Shown: positions 46,435 through 55,620, numbered from the stretch's first letter. The stretch: 64,000 bases of DNA from an uncultured Chlorobiaceae bacterium (GCA_903994455.1 CAJEXI010000015.1:1-64000), one strand, 5' to 3'. Numbers and translations: made by a program. Notes: generated by a model not told the origin, from the sequence alone.

Positions 46435-47373
46435 TTAAAAGGATCGAAGTTTTTTTACCTCTTTTCGCCAGCAGTGGAAAAGAATATGCCCCGCGTAACC
46501 TGCAAAATCCGGGTTCAGGAAAGTACGCGCCTCAGCATCAAGAGCAAGATAACTCGCGGGAGTTAAAGATCGAAGAGCTGTTGTGCTGTTGAACCATTTT
46601 TCAAGGTATTGTTTGACATGGGTATCAATCGGAAATGCGTCAAAACGACCAAGGCCAAAGAGTGCAATACAGTCAGCAATTTTAAATCCGATCCCCCTGT
46701 TTTGACACAATGTGTTACGCAGCTCTGAAAGAGGAAGCTCTCGCATTCCTGGGTGGTCAAAGTTGATTCGGCCTTCGGCAACTCCCTGGGCAGCAAGAAC
46801 AATATTGGATGCCCTGATGCGATTGTTATTGGTGCAGATGCTGAAAGCGAGGGGATCAACGGCAGCAAGCCGTTCCGGAGTTGGAAAAATATGGAGAGGG
46901 ATTTCCTTTCCAGCAAGGGTTATGAATGTTTTTTCCCCATAGCATTGTTGAATCATTGAAACCTGTTTTCTGATCAGATGCATTCCAATACCCTGGGCGC
47001 ACATAAAAGAGATCATCGTCTCGAAAGGATCCTGCCGCAGAATTCTCAGAGATAAATAGTCGCCTAATATCTTCCAGAGTTCTTGATACAAGGGAGGGAA
47101 ATGTTCTGAAAAAATATATTTATGGTCAATATCAAGCGACAAGTAATTGCTTATAAAATCAGGTAATAGACGGTTTCTTACTGTATTTGAAGTCGATTGT
47201 ATTTCTAATGTATTGTCAGAAATTTGCCGTAAAACAACAGGACTTCTTCCTATTACTGACACATAATATTCTGGTCTATCAGTATCAATAATCCATAAAA
47301 ATGACTGACCACTAAACAGTGAATCCTTAAGATTAATTTCATTATTAATTCTTATTACTTCCTTGTATAACAT
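46435..47373 (-). CDS. 8-oxoguanine DNA glycosylase, OGG1-like (HhH-GPD)
   Basis: 312 aa. The N-terminal OGG_N-like part (SLFSGQSFLWIIDTDRPEYYV) is followed by LRILRQDPFETMISFMCAQ and the HhH-GPD core. The catalytic pair is visible: Lys in NRGIGFKIADCIALFGLGRFDAF and Asp in FPIDTHVKQYLEKWF. It should excise 8-oxoG from DNA and cut the strand as an AP lyase. It lacks the C-terminal 4Fe-4S cysteines of MutY/Nth, which argues against those families. The 5' third is distinctly AT-rich and joins the AT-rich gap upstream. Confidence 0.88.
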   Translation of the reverse strand: MLYKEVIRINNEINLKDSLFSGQSFLWIIDTDRPEYYVSVIGRSPVVLRQISDNTLEIQSTSNTVRNRLLPDFISNYLSLDIDHKYIFSEHFPPLYQELWKILGDYLSLRILRQDPFETMISFMCAQGIGMHLIRKQVSMIQQCYGEKTFITLAGKEIPLHIFPTPERLAAVDPLAFSICTNNNRIRASNIVLAAQGVAEGRINFDHPGMRELPLSELRNTLCQNRGIGFKIADCIALFGLGRFDAFPIDTHVKQYLEKWFNSTTALRSLTPASYLALDAEARTFLNPDFAGYAGHILFHCWRKEVKKLRSF

Positions 47374-47985
47374 AAATTCTTTTTTGTCTTAAAATAGCAA
47401 ATAACTCAGTTGTTGAAGAGTGAAAAAAGTTTTTTGCCTGTGTTTATTAAGTCTTTGTTTTAAAACAGATTAAATGTTTTTGTATAAAAAAATTTTATCA
47501 TTAGTTTCTCATTGTTTTTTTATATTATATTCCTTATGAAAAATAGTTGTTGATGATAAGTATTTATTTCTATTCGTCATAAATAATCTTATTTATTATA
47601 AGTTTCATGGTTATTGTTATTGAAGTAAATTGCTTTATTATATTAATATAGAGTTGTTATAAGATGAGCTATGGTAAAATTCTTTTTCTTTTTACTCAAA
47701 GATTTTTCTATGATTAAGCTCTTAAATATTAAGAAGATAAATAGATTTATGGCTTAGTTTTTCGGTATACAAATTTGAAAGGTTTTGTGTTTGATAAATC
47801 CGGTGATTATCATTAATACATGAGATACTTAACAAAATACTTCAATTCATTGGTCTTTTCTTATATTATACCGTATTATTTTTTGCCATAGTTTCAGCAG
47901 GCTTGTTATCAATTTTCTTTTGAGATATGAAGAGCCGCCAAAACGTATTTATTGGCAGTTTGTAGAGGCTGACCAGCGCTTTGTT
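47374..47985. other. Very AT-rich gene-free stretch
   Basis: 612 bases, strongly AT-rich with many T and A runs, in contrast to the roughly even composition of its neighbours. No coding frame of note on either strand and no tRNA or convincing hairpin. It includes the promoter of the ogg-like gene and probably the 3' end of the lipA operon's transcript. Confidence 0.8.
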
Positions 47986-48690
47986 CTATGAGAGATGTAT
48001 CAAGGTAAAGAAATGACTCAGCGAAGACTGGGGAGTTTCTTCAGCCTGTATGAGCTCGAAAGTGAGGTTCTGAGCTTCGGGGATAAAGAGGGAGAGGACG
48101 GCAGCTTCAGCGACATCGCTCCGCTGAATAACCCCGGTTTCGATGCGGTCGCCGGTATCAAAAATCATGGAGTGCATCAAAGGAGGGCCATCAAGCAGGC
48201 CGCCGGGGCGGAGAATAGTGTAGGAAAATCCCGGTTCAGAGTAGAGTCTGCGCACCTCATTTTCACTTTCAAGCTTCATGGTAAGGAGCTGACCGTATTT
48301 GTTCAAGGGGTGGTCTGCTTTGGTTACGGATAGAGAACTTATGAGAATGAAGTGCTTGACCCCATGTTCTTTAGCGAGTTTTGCCAGTCTTTTGATGCCA
48401 TCACGGTCGATAGCCGATGGTGGCGGGGAAGCCGGATCAGTGACATTACCACCAACAGCGCAGATAACGGCATCGGCATGGTAGAGGGCTGCTTTGATCT
48501 CTTCGGGATGCTCAAGAGTGCCGATGGTCAGTTTATCGATGATTTCCGGGCCGAAAAGCTCCAGTGCTTTTGCCCCTGATCGGACAAAAAGATGGTAGTC
48601 AAGGTGATGACTTTGCAGGCATTTGACGATCCACTCTCCTGTTCTGCCGGTAGCGCCAGCGACCAGTACCGTTCCAGTAAATGAGGTCAT
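47986..48690 (-). CDS. NAD(P)-binding SDR-like protein
   Basis: 234 aa. Rossmann motif VLVAGATGRTGEWIVKCLQSH at the N-terminus, ADAVICAVGGNVTDPASPP, VKHFILISSLSVTKADHPLN and YTILRPGGLLDGPPL. The fold is that of the NAD(P)H-binding atypical SDR family (PF13460 type); the reaction is unknown. It is the third gene of a lipA operon, 28 bp after the membrane protein gene. Confidence 0.87.
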   Translation of the reverse strand: MTSFTGTVLVAGATGRTGEWIVKCLQSHHLDYHLFVRSGAKALELFGPEIIDKLTIGTLEHPEEIKAALYHADAVICAVGGNVTDPASPPPSAIDRDGIKRLAKLAKEHGVKHFILISSLSVTKADHPLNKYGQLLTMKLESENEVRRLYSEPGFSYTILRPGGLLDGPPLMHSMIFDTGDRIETGVIQRSDVAEAAVLSLFIPEAQNLTFELIQAEETPQSSLSHFFTLIHLS

Positions 48691-48718
48691 AAATCAGTAT
48701 CTATCTGAAGTTATTTTT

Positions 48719-49357
48719 TTAGTTGAAGAGCGAGAATTTGACATTACAGACCATCGTAAGATCAACCAAAGCGTGCAGAAAGATGACGCTTCTGATGTCG
48801 CGATACCAGAAAAAGCTCAAAGCCCAACTGCCTGCAATCAGCATCTGAACCGGCATGAAAAATGGTTTGTAGGGGCTTGTCTGTACCACATGTTCCGGCA
48901 AAATATTGATCCAGAAAAGGCCATGGATCAGGCCGCTGTAGATCACAAAAAAGAGAAAGCCGGTCATAAAAAGTGCCCAAGAGTTCTGCGTGAGGCGACC
49001 AGCGAGTGAAGTGCCGATACGGAAGAGTGCATAAAACATGAAGGTTTCCGCAATGCCGTTGCCGACGCTGAAGACCAGGACGGTCAGTGGCTCAAGAGTA
49101 CGTCCGCCGTCGGTGGTGGAGTGTGAATAGACCCACGCATTAATGGCAACAACCACAAAAGAGGTAACCAGCAGTATGACTCTCCTGGAGTCGAATTCCG
49201 GGTTGAAGGTCACAATATCTTTCCTGAAAAAGAGAATGCCAACAAGAAAGGCAAAGGCCCAGTAACTATAAATCATTATTGGTACAGGGATGGATCGCAA
49301 TAATAAGAACAATTCCTTCAGTTCAGCAGGGAAGAGATACATCATTGGTACTGACAT
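48719..49357 (-). CDS. Polytopic membrane protein, possibly CPBP-like
   Basis: 212 aa with about six to seven hydrophobic helices. In the second half are GNGIAETFMFYALFRIG, IYSGLIHGLFW and IFLHALVDLTMV. The spaced Glu and two His in helices resemble the CPBP (ABI/Rce1-like) motifs, but the usual EE pair is reduced to AE, so activity as a protease is doubtful. It lies 20 bp downstream of lipA. Not otherwise recognised. Confidence 0.72.
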   Translation of the reverse strand: MSVPMMYLFPAELKELFLLLRSIPVPIMIYSYWAFAFLVGILFFRKDIVTFNPEFDSRRVILLVTSFVVVAINAWVYSHSTTDGGRTLEPLTVLVFSVGNGIAETFMFYALFRIGTSLAGRLTQNSWALFMTGFLFFVIYSGLIHGLFWINILPEHVVQTSPYKPFFMPVQMLIAGSWALSFFWYRDIRSVIFLHALVDLTMVCNVKFSLFN

Positions 49358-49377
49358 GGTGGCGTAAGGGTTTTGGT

Positions 49378-50253
49378 TCAGGAAAGAGTCTCGGTATTCT
49401 CTGTAAAAGCCTCTGCATGATAAGAGCTTCGTACAAAAGGAGCTGACTGTACATGTCGAAACCCTGTGGCTTCAGCGATGATTTTGTACTGCTCAAACTC
49501 ATCAGGCGGGATGTAGCGTACAACCGGCAGATGCAGGGGGGATGGTTGCAGGTACTGGCCGATTGTTACCATGTCGCAACCATGACTCCGCAGGTCATGA
49601 AGCGAAGCAATAATCTCGTCAGAAGTTTCACCCATACCAACCATGATGCCCGATTTTGTGGCCAGGCCGTGCTTCTGCTTTGCCCGTTGCAAAAGCTGGA
49701 GAGATGCTGTATAGCTTGCTTGCGGGCGCACCTTCGCGTACAGGGAAGGCACCGTTTCAATATTGTGGTTCAGTACTTCAGGCACCTCGGCCATTACCCG
49801 GTCAAGTGCATCCTCATTATCCTGAAAATCCGGAATGAGGCATTCGATGCTGAGCGAAGGGTTCAGCTTGCGGATGGCTCGTATCGTCTCAACCCACTGT
49901 TCTGCCCCTCCGTCATGGAGGTCATCACGGGTGACGCTGGTCAGAACGGCATGCTTCAGTTTCATTGATTGTACTGCCATGGCTATGTTGCGTGGTTCCT
50001 GTGGGTCAAGTGCAGGCGGGTTTACTGCCTTGCCTACCGCGCAGAACCTGCAAGTTCTCGTACAGACATTGCCGAGCAGCAGAAACGTCGCCGTACCCCG
50101 TGACCAGCACTCCTGCAGGTTGGGGCACATTGCGGATCGGCAGACCGTATGCAGACTGTGATGGCCAAGCAACTTTTTCGTCGCAGCAAACGATGCCCCC
50201 GAGGCCATCCTGATTTTTAGCCATTCCGGTTTTTTTCCAGGAGCAGGTTCCAT
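49378..50253 (-). CDS. lipA: Lipoyl synthase
   Basis: 291 aa, radical SAM enzyme that inserts two sulfurs into protein-bound octanoate. The auxiliary cluster cysteines are in [12 protein letters not shown] and the radical SAM CxxxCxxC is CTRTCRFC. Further family features are [47 protein letters not shown] and the C-terminal RSSYHAE that ligates the auxiliary cluster. First gene of a minus-strand operon. Confidence 0.96.
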   Translation of the reverse strand: MEPAPGKKPEWLKIRMASGASFAATKKLLGHHSLHTVCRSAMCPNLQECWSRGTATFLLLGNVCTRTCRFCAVGKAVNPPALDPQEPRNIAMAVQSMKLKHAVLTSVTRDDLHDGGAEQWVETIRAIRKLNPSLSIECLIPDFQDNEDALDRVMAEVPEVLNHNIETVPSLYAKVRPQASYTASLQLLQRAKQKHGLATKSGIMVGMGETSDEIIASLHDLRSHGCDMVTIGQYLQPSPLHLPVVRYIPPDEFEQYKIIAEATGFRHVQSAPFVRSSYHAEAFTENTETLS

Positions 50254-50579
50254 AACGAGATGGTGCGTAACGGTTATTGAGGACTAATTCCCCAATATAA
50301 CAGCTTTCTGGTTGAAAAAATGAGGGGAGCGGAGCTGATTTTGTGTATTTGCCTTCTCAAACCAGAGAGGATACATCTTTTTTTAGTGCAGTTGACTGTT
50401 GTGAGTCTACCGATTACCGCACACGGACCTTGAACATGTTCATGGAAAGCCTTGAAAAAAAATAGATTACTCCCTTTTTTGCAAAATTAGCACGTTTTTG
50501 CATCCTTGAGTCAAGATATGGCACTTTGTAAAGTTACCAAAGAATTGTAAATTTGCGCCAGATTGACAGGTAAGTCTGA
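50254..50579. promoter_or_regulatory. Divergent region between lipA and the NRAMP-fold transporter gene
   Basis: 326 bases without a gene. It should hold the promoters of lipA (minus) and of the transporter cassette (plus). I did not recognise a magnesium (M-box) or manganese (yybP-ykoY) riboswitch, though I could not fold the sequence. Confidence 0.5.
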
Positions 50580-51926
50580 ATGACTCTCAATGAGTGCAAT
50601 GCCTCTCCTTTCTCTCAATCGCAATGCCGGGTCTCGTCAACGTCCAACTTAACGGATATGGATTTTTTTTCCGTTCTCTACTACCGGTTTAAAAAAGTCT
50701 GGAAAGCAGTTCGTCTTTATCTTGTTATTGCAGGACCTGGTCTTGTCGTGATGATTGCCGACAATGATGCTGGCGGCATTACCACTTATGCTGCGACAGG
50801 AGCCAAATATGGCTATCACCTGATATGGTTTCTGCTTCTGCTTATTCCTGTTGCCTATTATGTTCAGGAGATGACCGTCAGGCTTGGTGCTGTGACAAAG
50901 CGGGGACATGCCGAAGCCATTTTTGAAAGTTTCGGCGCTTTTTGGGGGTGGTTTTCACTCCTTGATCTGATGATTGTGGACTGGTTGACGCTGGTCACCG
51001 AGTTTGTGGGCATGACTGCTGCGTTAAGTATTTTCGGTGTTCCCGCCTGGCTGACAGTGATTCTTGTGATTTTGCTGATGAGCATTATTGTGCTGAATGG
51101 TCGATACTGGACCTGGGAAAAGATCGCTCTCGGCTTTTGTCTGCTGAACCTTATCTATATTCCAGCGGCCTTCATGGTCAATCCCTCCATTTCTGATATC
51201 GTCGGTCAGGGATTGATTCCCAATCTTCCCGGAGGTCTCACCAATGAGCTTTTCTTTCTGCTTATGGCCAATATTGGCACAACCATTGCGCCATGGATGC
51301 TCTTTTTTCAGCAAAGCTCAGTGGTCGACAAGGGGTTGCAGGAAAAAGATATCAAAATGGGCAAAATTGATACTTTTATCGGTTCTATTATTACCGTTGC
51401 TATTGCCATTTTCATCGTTATTGTTACCGGGACGCTTCTGAACGGGGCACCAATCGATGATGCTGCCACTGCCGCCAGACTCTTGATGGAAACAAATCAC
51501 TATATCGGAGCTTTCATGGCCATTGGTTTGTTTGATGCAGGTCTGCTCGGAGCAATCTGTATTTCACTTGCAAGTTCATGGGCATTCGGAGAGATTTTCG
51601 GATGGGCGCACTCACTTAATACAAAGGTAAAAGAGGCCCCATGGTTTTATATCTCCTTTATTTTTACTTTAGCAACTGCCGGTGTCGTTCCCTTGATACC
51701 GGGAGCACCGCTTGTGCTCATCACTCTTTTCGTCCAGGTCGTTGCTGTAACCCTTCTGCCCGCAGCTCTGGTCTTTCTGATTCTCTTGCTCAACGATAAA
51801 AAGACCATGGGGGAGTACGCCAATACTCGCTTGCAAAATATTGTCAGCAGTTTCATCGTCGGTTCAATTATTATTCTTTCAACGATGTATGGCGTCAGTG
51901 CACTTTTCCCCAACATTTTCCAATAA
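50580..51926 (+). CDS. NRAMP-related divalent metal transporter, magnesium-type site
   Basis: 448 aa (ATG 50658 would shorten it by 26). About 11 membrane helices with the NRAMP fold: GPGLVVMIADNDAGGITTY in helix 1, GTTIAPWMLFFQQSS in helix 6. The canonical DPGN is DAGG (residues 63-66), and the Met of the canonical MPH is Ala237 (APW). Loss of the Asn and the Met, which favour transition metals, is what is described for NRAMP-related magnesium transporters. The next two genes encode a one-helix protein and a MgtE-type cytoplasmic sensor, which supports magnesium. Manganese or another metal cannot be excluded from sequence. Confidence 0.85.
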   Translation: MTLNECNASPFSQSQCRVSSTSNLTDMDFFSVLYYRFKKVWKAVRLYLVIAGPGLVVMIADNDAGGITTYAATGAKYGYHLIWFLLLLIPVAYYVQEMTVRLGAVTKRGHAEAIFESFGAFWGWFSLLDLMIVDWLTLVTEFVGMTAALSIFGVPAWLTVILVILLMSIIVLNGRYWTWEKIALGFCLLNLIYIPAAFMVNPSISDIVGQGLIPNLPGGLTNELFFLLMANIGTTIAPWMLFFQQSSVVDKGLQEKDIKMGKIDTFIGSIITVAIAIFIVIVTGTLLNGAPIDDAATAARLLMETNHYIGAFMAIGLFDAGLLGAICISLASSWAFGEIFGWAHSLNTKVKEAPWFYISFIFTLATAGVVPLIPGAPLVLITLFVQVVAVTLLPAALVFLILLLNDKKTMGEYANTRLQNIVSSFIVGSIIILSTMYGVSALFPNIFQ

Positions 51927-51942
51927 TTGAGGATATCAGGTC

Positions 51943-52119
51943 ATGAGGACGATCAATCAGTTTTTCAGCAAGATCCGTGAAATCAATCAGCGCTATGCCA
52001 AACCAACAGTCGAAATGTCTCGCGGCGTTAAATTCTCTCTGGCAGTGCTCAGGATTTACCTGTTTCTGCTCGTGGTGTTGATGATCTATAAATTCATAAC
52101 GGTTATCAAGGTTTTATAA
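51943..52119 (+). CDS. 58-aa single-helix membrane protein in transporter cassette
   Basis: A short gene starting at ATG 51943, 16 bp after the transporter stop, and ending at TAA 52117-52119, 13 bp before the next gene. The product begins with a charged amphipathic region (MRTINQFFSKIREINQRYA) and ends with one hydrophobic helix (FSLAVLRIYLFLLVVLMIY) and a short tail. Tight spacing in the cassette suggests it is a real gene, likely a subunit or stabiliser of the transporter. No family is recognised. Confidence 0.75.
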   Translation: MRTINQFFSKIREINQRYAKPTVEMSRGVKFSLAVLRIYLFLLVVLMIYKFITVIKVL

Positions 52120-52132
52120 AACGGAAACGCCA

Positions 52133-53383
52133 ATGGTTACAGTACTGAATCGCGAGTTTTTTCTGAGCGAGATTGTTGGTCGCCGGATCTATTTAAAGTC
52201 AAATTCAATTGGCAAACTGAAGGATCTTGTTATCCAGGAGAATGCCGGTAAAATTCCGGAAGTAACCCATTTGCTGGTTCACCGTCCCTATGGTGACTCC
52301 CGTCTTCTGATTCCCTGGGAAGAAATTACCCTGATTTCCAACACCGAAATCATTTCTGAAATCACCACGACTGAAGGGTACGAACTGAACCCTCTTGACA
52401 ATCATATCTTCCTGAAAGACTACATCCTTGACAAGAAAATCCTTGACATGGATGGTCATGAGGTTGAGGTTGTCTACGACGTCAAGCTTATCTTCCAGAA
52501 CGAAAGGCTTTTTGTCAGTGAAGTGGATTTTAACCGGTTTCGCATTCTCCGCCGGATGGGCTTTAAAAAGCTGGCCAATTATCTTGCAAAATACAAGGAG
52601 GGCTCCAGTATTTCCTGGCTTTATGTACAGCCCTTGCCTGAAACTATCGGGAGTTTTGAGGGCAACGTCAAGCTCAATGTCCTCAAGGAAAATATCAACG
52701 ACATCCATCCTGTCGATCTTGCCGACATTCTCGAAGAGCTCGAAGGTAATCAGCGCATAGCAGTTTTTAACGAGCTTGAGCCTGAGTTGGCCTCCGATAC
52801 ACTCGAAGAGGTGGAACCGAGAGTGCAGCGGGAACTGATACGGTCCATGCAAAAAGAGAAAGCTGCCGGACTGATCAACGAGATGAGCCCTGCACAGGTT
52901 GCCGGAATACTCTCGGTGCTGCCAGCCTCTGAAGCCGATGAGATTATCGAATTTGTCGATAGTGAAAACAAGGAGAGGGTGCAGCAGCTCATCGATCAGA
53001 CGGACGAAAATATCATGCTCTACTCCACGCAGCAGGTGATCAAACGCCCGGTTGATACCATGGTCAAAGAGGTGATCGATAATTTTCGGGAAGTTGCCGG
53101 TGATATGGATGTCATTATGTACGTCTATGTTGTCAGTGCAGACAATATTCTGCAGGGAGTTGTTGACATCAGGGAGTTGATTGCGGCTGAGCCAGAGCAG
53201 ACACTTGGTGATATTATGACGGACAATATTATTTCGCTGAATGCGGATGATACGCTCCATGACGCGGTTGACATGTTTTTCCGCTATTCTTTCAGGGCGA
53301 TTCCTATTACTGATGAACATGATTATCTGCTTGGAGTGGTCTCCTTTCATGATATCAAGGGAGTCAAGCCAAGGCTGGATTAA
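52133..53383 (+). CDS. PRC-barrel / MgtE_N / CBS protein, soluble magnesium sensor-like
   Basis: 416 aa, no membrane helices. Residues 1 to ~165 resemble paired PRC-barrel domains (GRRIYLKSNSIGKLKDLVI, DKKILDMDGHEVEVVYDVKL). Residues ~195-300 are MgtE_N (NDIHPVDLADILEELEGNQ, ASDTLEEVEPRVQRELIR, MSPAQVAGILSVLP). Residues ~305-416 are a pair of CBS domains ending GVVSFHDIKGVKP. In MgtE the same N and CBS domains gate the pore by binding Mg2+; here the pore domain is missing. It is therefore probably the regulatory partner of the transporter encoded 200 bp upstream. Confidence 0.9.
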   Translation: MVTVLNREFFLSEIVGRRIYLKSNSIGKLKDLVIQENAGKIPEVTHLLVHRPYGDSRLLIPWEEITLISNTEIISEITTTEGYELNPLDNHIFLKDYILDKKILDMDGHEVEVVYDVKLIFQNERLFVSEVDFNRFRILRRMGFKKLANYLAKYKEGSSISWLYVQPLPETIGSFEGNVKLNVLKENINDIHPVDLADILEELEGNQRIAVFNELEPELASDTLEEVEPRVQRELIRSMQKEKAAGLINEMSPAQVAGILSVLPASEADEIIEFVDSENKERVQQLIDQTDENIMLYSTQQVIKRPVDTMVKEVIDNFREVAGDMDVIMYVYVVSADNILQGVVDIRELIAAEPEQTLGDIMTDNIISLNADDTLHDAVDMFFRYSFRAIPITDEHDYLLGVVSFHDIKGVKPRLD

Positions 53384-53455
53384 CAGGTGAAAGATCTGCT
53401 GCTCTCTTCAATGGAAACGGAAGACAATTTCTGAATTTACAGGGTACTACAACAG

Positions 53456-54397
53456 ATGGATTTTACACACCTTGACAGCAGCGGAAACATTGCCATGGTC
53501 GATGTTTCCGGAAAACCAGGTACGCTCAGGACGGCCAGAGCTTCCGGATGTATTCTTATGCAGCCGGAAACCATCGAGCTGCTTTCCCGTGACGCTCTTC
53601 CGAAGGGCAATGTTCTGACGACGGCCAAGCTTGCCGGCATCATGGCAGCCAAAAAGACCGCACATCTTATTCCTCTCTGTCACCAGCTCAATCTTTCGTG
53701 GGCCGATATTGTTTTTGATGTCCAAAAAGAGTGTATAGTCATTGTTGCAACCGTTAAGACAAAAGAGTCAACCGGGGTGGAGATGGAGGCGTTGACTGCC
53801 GTATCGGTTGCCGCGCTTACCATCTACGATATGTGCAAGGCGGTGGACAAAACGATGGAGATAGGGTCAATAACGCTGGAGAAGAAAACCGGCGGAAAAT
53901 CTCATGATTCTGATGGCTACCGGCCGAAAACATCAATTCTTGTGCTGTCGGACTCGGTTTCTTCGGGTCGGGCGGTCGATCGGTCAGGCCAATTGCTGCG
54001 AGAAGGGTTCGAGGCTTCCGGATGCCCGGTTGGCGAGGTGAGAGTCATTGCCGACGATCAAGAGGAGATTCTGTCAGTTATTGATGAATGGACTGGTAAT
54101 GGTGTTGAACTTATTATTACAACGGGGGGGACAGGTCTTGGGCCTCGCGATGTAACTATAGATGCACTTCTTCCAAAATTTTCTCGTAAATTAACAGGGG
54201 TCGAGCAAGCGTTGTTTCACTGGGGACAAGGAAAAATCAGGACAGCCATGCTTTCAAGGCTTGCGGTCGGTATGGTGGGATCGTCGATGGTAATCTGTTT
54301 GCCGGGAAGTTCGGGAGCGGTCAGCGATGCGATCGAGGTGCTTGTACCTGCAATATTTCATGCTTTTGCCATGATAAAAGGGGAGGGACACTCATGA
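53456..54397 (+). CDS. moaCB: MoaC-MoaB/MogA fusion, molybdopterin synthesis
   Basis: 313 aa. Residues 1-155 are MoaC (cyclic pyranopterin monophosphate synthase), with AHLIPLCHQLNLS and STGVEMEALTAVSVAALTIYDMCKA. Residues ~165-313 are the MoaB/MogA molybdopterin adenylyltransferase fold: TSILVLSDSVSSGRAVDRSG, IITTGGTGLGPRDVT and MVICLPGSSGAVSDA. The fusion joins two steps of cofactor assembly in one protein. The 3' end overlaps moeA by 4 bp. Confidence 0.95.
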   Translation: MDFTHLDSSGNIAMVDVSGKPGTLRTARASGCILMQPETIELLSRDALPKGNVLTTAKLAGIMAAKKTAHLIPLCHQLNLSWADIVFDVQKECIVIVATVKTKESTGVEMEALTAVSVAALTIYDMCKAVDKTMEIGSITLEKKTGGKSHDSDGYRPKTSILVLSDSVSSGRAVDRSGQLLREGFEASGCPVGEVRVIADDQEEILSVIDEWTGNGVELIITTGGTGLGPRDVTIDALLPKFSRKLTGVEQALFHWGQGKIRTAMLSRLAVGMVGSSMVICLPGSSGAVSDAIEVLVPAIFHAFAMIKGEGHS

Positions 54398-55620
54398 TGA
54401 TAACTGTTCAGGAGGCGCACACACTTATCCGGCAGACACTTGCGCCGTTGGGCACTGAAGAGTTGCCACTTGATCAGATTCAGGGAAAAGTGCTCGCCGG
54501 TGACCTTGCTGCGCCCTTTTCGCTTCCGCGTTTTACCAATGCGGCTATGGACGGCTTTGCTCTCCAATGGAATGATATTTCTCATGCAACAGAAGAATTG
54601 CCGGTGCGGTTGCAGCTTAACCAGTCCATTCCGGCTGGCACACTCTCAACCTTGCCGGTAACTTCCGGATGTTGCGCAAAAATCATGACTGGTGCGCCTC
54701 TGCCTGAAGGAGCCGATACGGTTGTGGCATTTGAGCAGACCAGCGGTTTTGGTTCGGACTCTGTTGACATCTTCAAAACGCCGAAATATGGAGCCAACGT
54801 TCGTTATTGTGGTGAAGAAGTCGCCGAGGGAGAAATACTGTTCTGCAAAGGGGAGTTGCTCTCTCCTTCCGAAATTGCCGTTCTTGCCTCATTCGGTTTT
54901 GCCTCAGTTGTTGTCCATCGAATGCCGAAAGTTGCGATTGTGACCGTTGGAGATGAAGTTCGCATGCCCGGTGAAGAGGTTTCCGGTGCACAGATCTATA
55001 ACAGCAACCGTTTCATGCTCGAAGCCGCATGCCGTTCTCTGGGGATTGAGCCAGTCGGACTCCATCATGCTTCAGACGATAAGGTGGTGTTACGCGAAGC
55101 ACTGGCGCTGGCACTGGCTGAATGCGATGTTCTTGTTACGGCAGGCGGCATATCCTCCGGAGAATATGACTTTGTCCAGCAGGAACTCTCGGCGCTTGGA
55201 GTGACCAAAAAGTTCTGGAATGTTGCTCAAAAGCCAGGTAAACCCCTCTATTTTGGAGCAACCTCTGAAGGAAAGGGCGTTTTTTCCCTGCCCGGCAACC
55301 CGGTTTCGGCACTGGTTTGTTTTGTGGAGTATTGCATTCCGGCATTGCATCTATTGCAGGAACGCGACGAAATCGCTTCTTTCAAGGCCATTCTTGCCGA
55401 ACCATTTCCCACCGATAAAAAGCGGCACCGTTTTCTTTCCGGAAAGGTTTGGTCCGAACATGGCAGGCTTCTGTGCAAGGTCTCTCCAAAAGTTGAATCT
55501 CACATGATTACGTCGCTTGCGGGTTCGAACTGTCTGGTTGAAGCGGCACCTTCTTCCGTACCACTTTCTGCGGGATCGGAGGTGACCTGTACCATGCTGC
55601 CCTGGGCGGCGCTCTCATAA
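54394..55620 (+). CDS. moeA: Molybdopterin molybdotransferase MoeA
   Basis: 408 aa. MoeA inserts molybdate into adenylylated molybdopterin. Motifs: LPRFTNAAMDGFALQW, IMTGAPLPEGADTVVAFEQ, VAIVTVGDEVRMPGEEV, IYNSNRFML, VTAGGISSGEYDFVQQEL and SLPGNPVSALVCF. Starts within the moaCB stop (ATGATGA), so translation is coupled. mobBA follows 5 bp later. Confidence 0.96.
   Translation: MMITVQEAHTLIRQTLAPLGTEELPLDQIQGKVLAGDLAAPFSLPRFTNAAMDGFALQWNDISHATEELPVRLQLNQSIPAGTLSTLPVTSGCCAKIMTGAPLPEGADTVVAFEQTSGFGSDSVDIFKTPKYGANVRYCGEEVAEGEILFCKGELLSPSEIAVLASFGFASVVVHRMPKVAIVTVGDEVRMPGEEVSGAQIYNSNRFMLEAACRSLGIEPVGLHHASDDKVVLREALALALAECDVLVTAGGISSGEYDFVQQELSALGVTKKFWNVAQKPGKPLYFGATSEGKGVFSLPGNPVSALVCFVEYCIPALHLLQERDEIASFKAILAEPFPTDKKRHRFLSGKVWSEHGRLLCKVSPKVESHMITSLAGSNCLVEAAPSSVPLSAGSEVTCTMLPWAALS

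Noticed and set aside
50254-50579. Possible magnesium or manganese riboswitch before the NRAMP-fold transporter
   Set aside because: No recognisable conserved core; kept only as an unannotated promoter region.
52205-53350. A 381-codon open frame on the minus strand opposite the PRC-MgtE_N-CBS gene
   Set aside because: The plus-strand frame carries clear domains; the antisense frame has no family similarity or ribosome site and follows codon bias of the sense gene.
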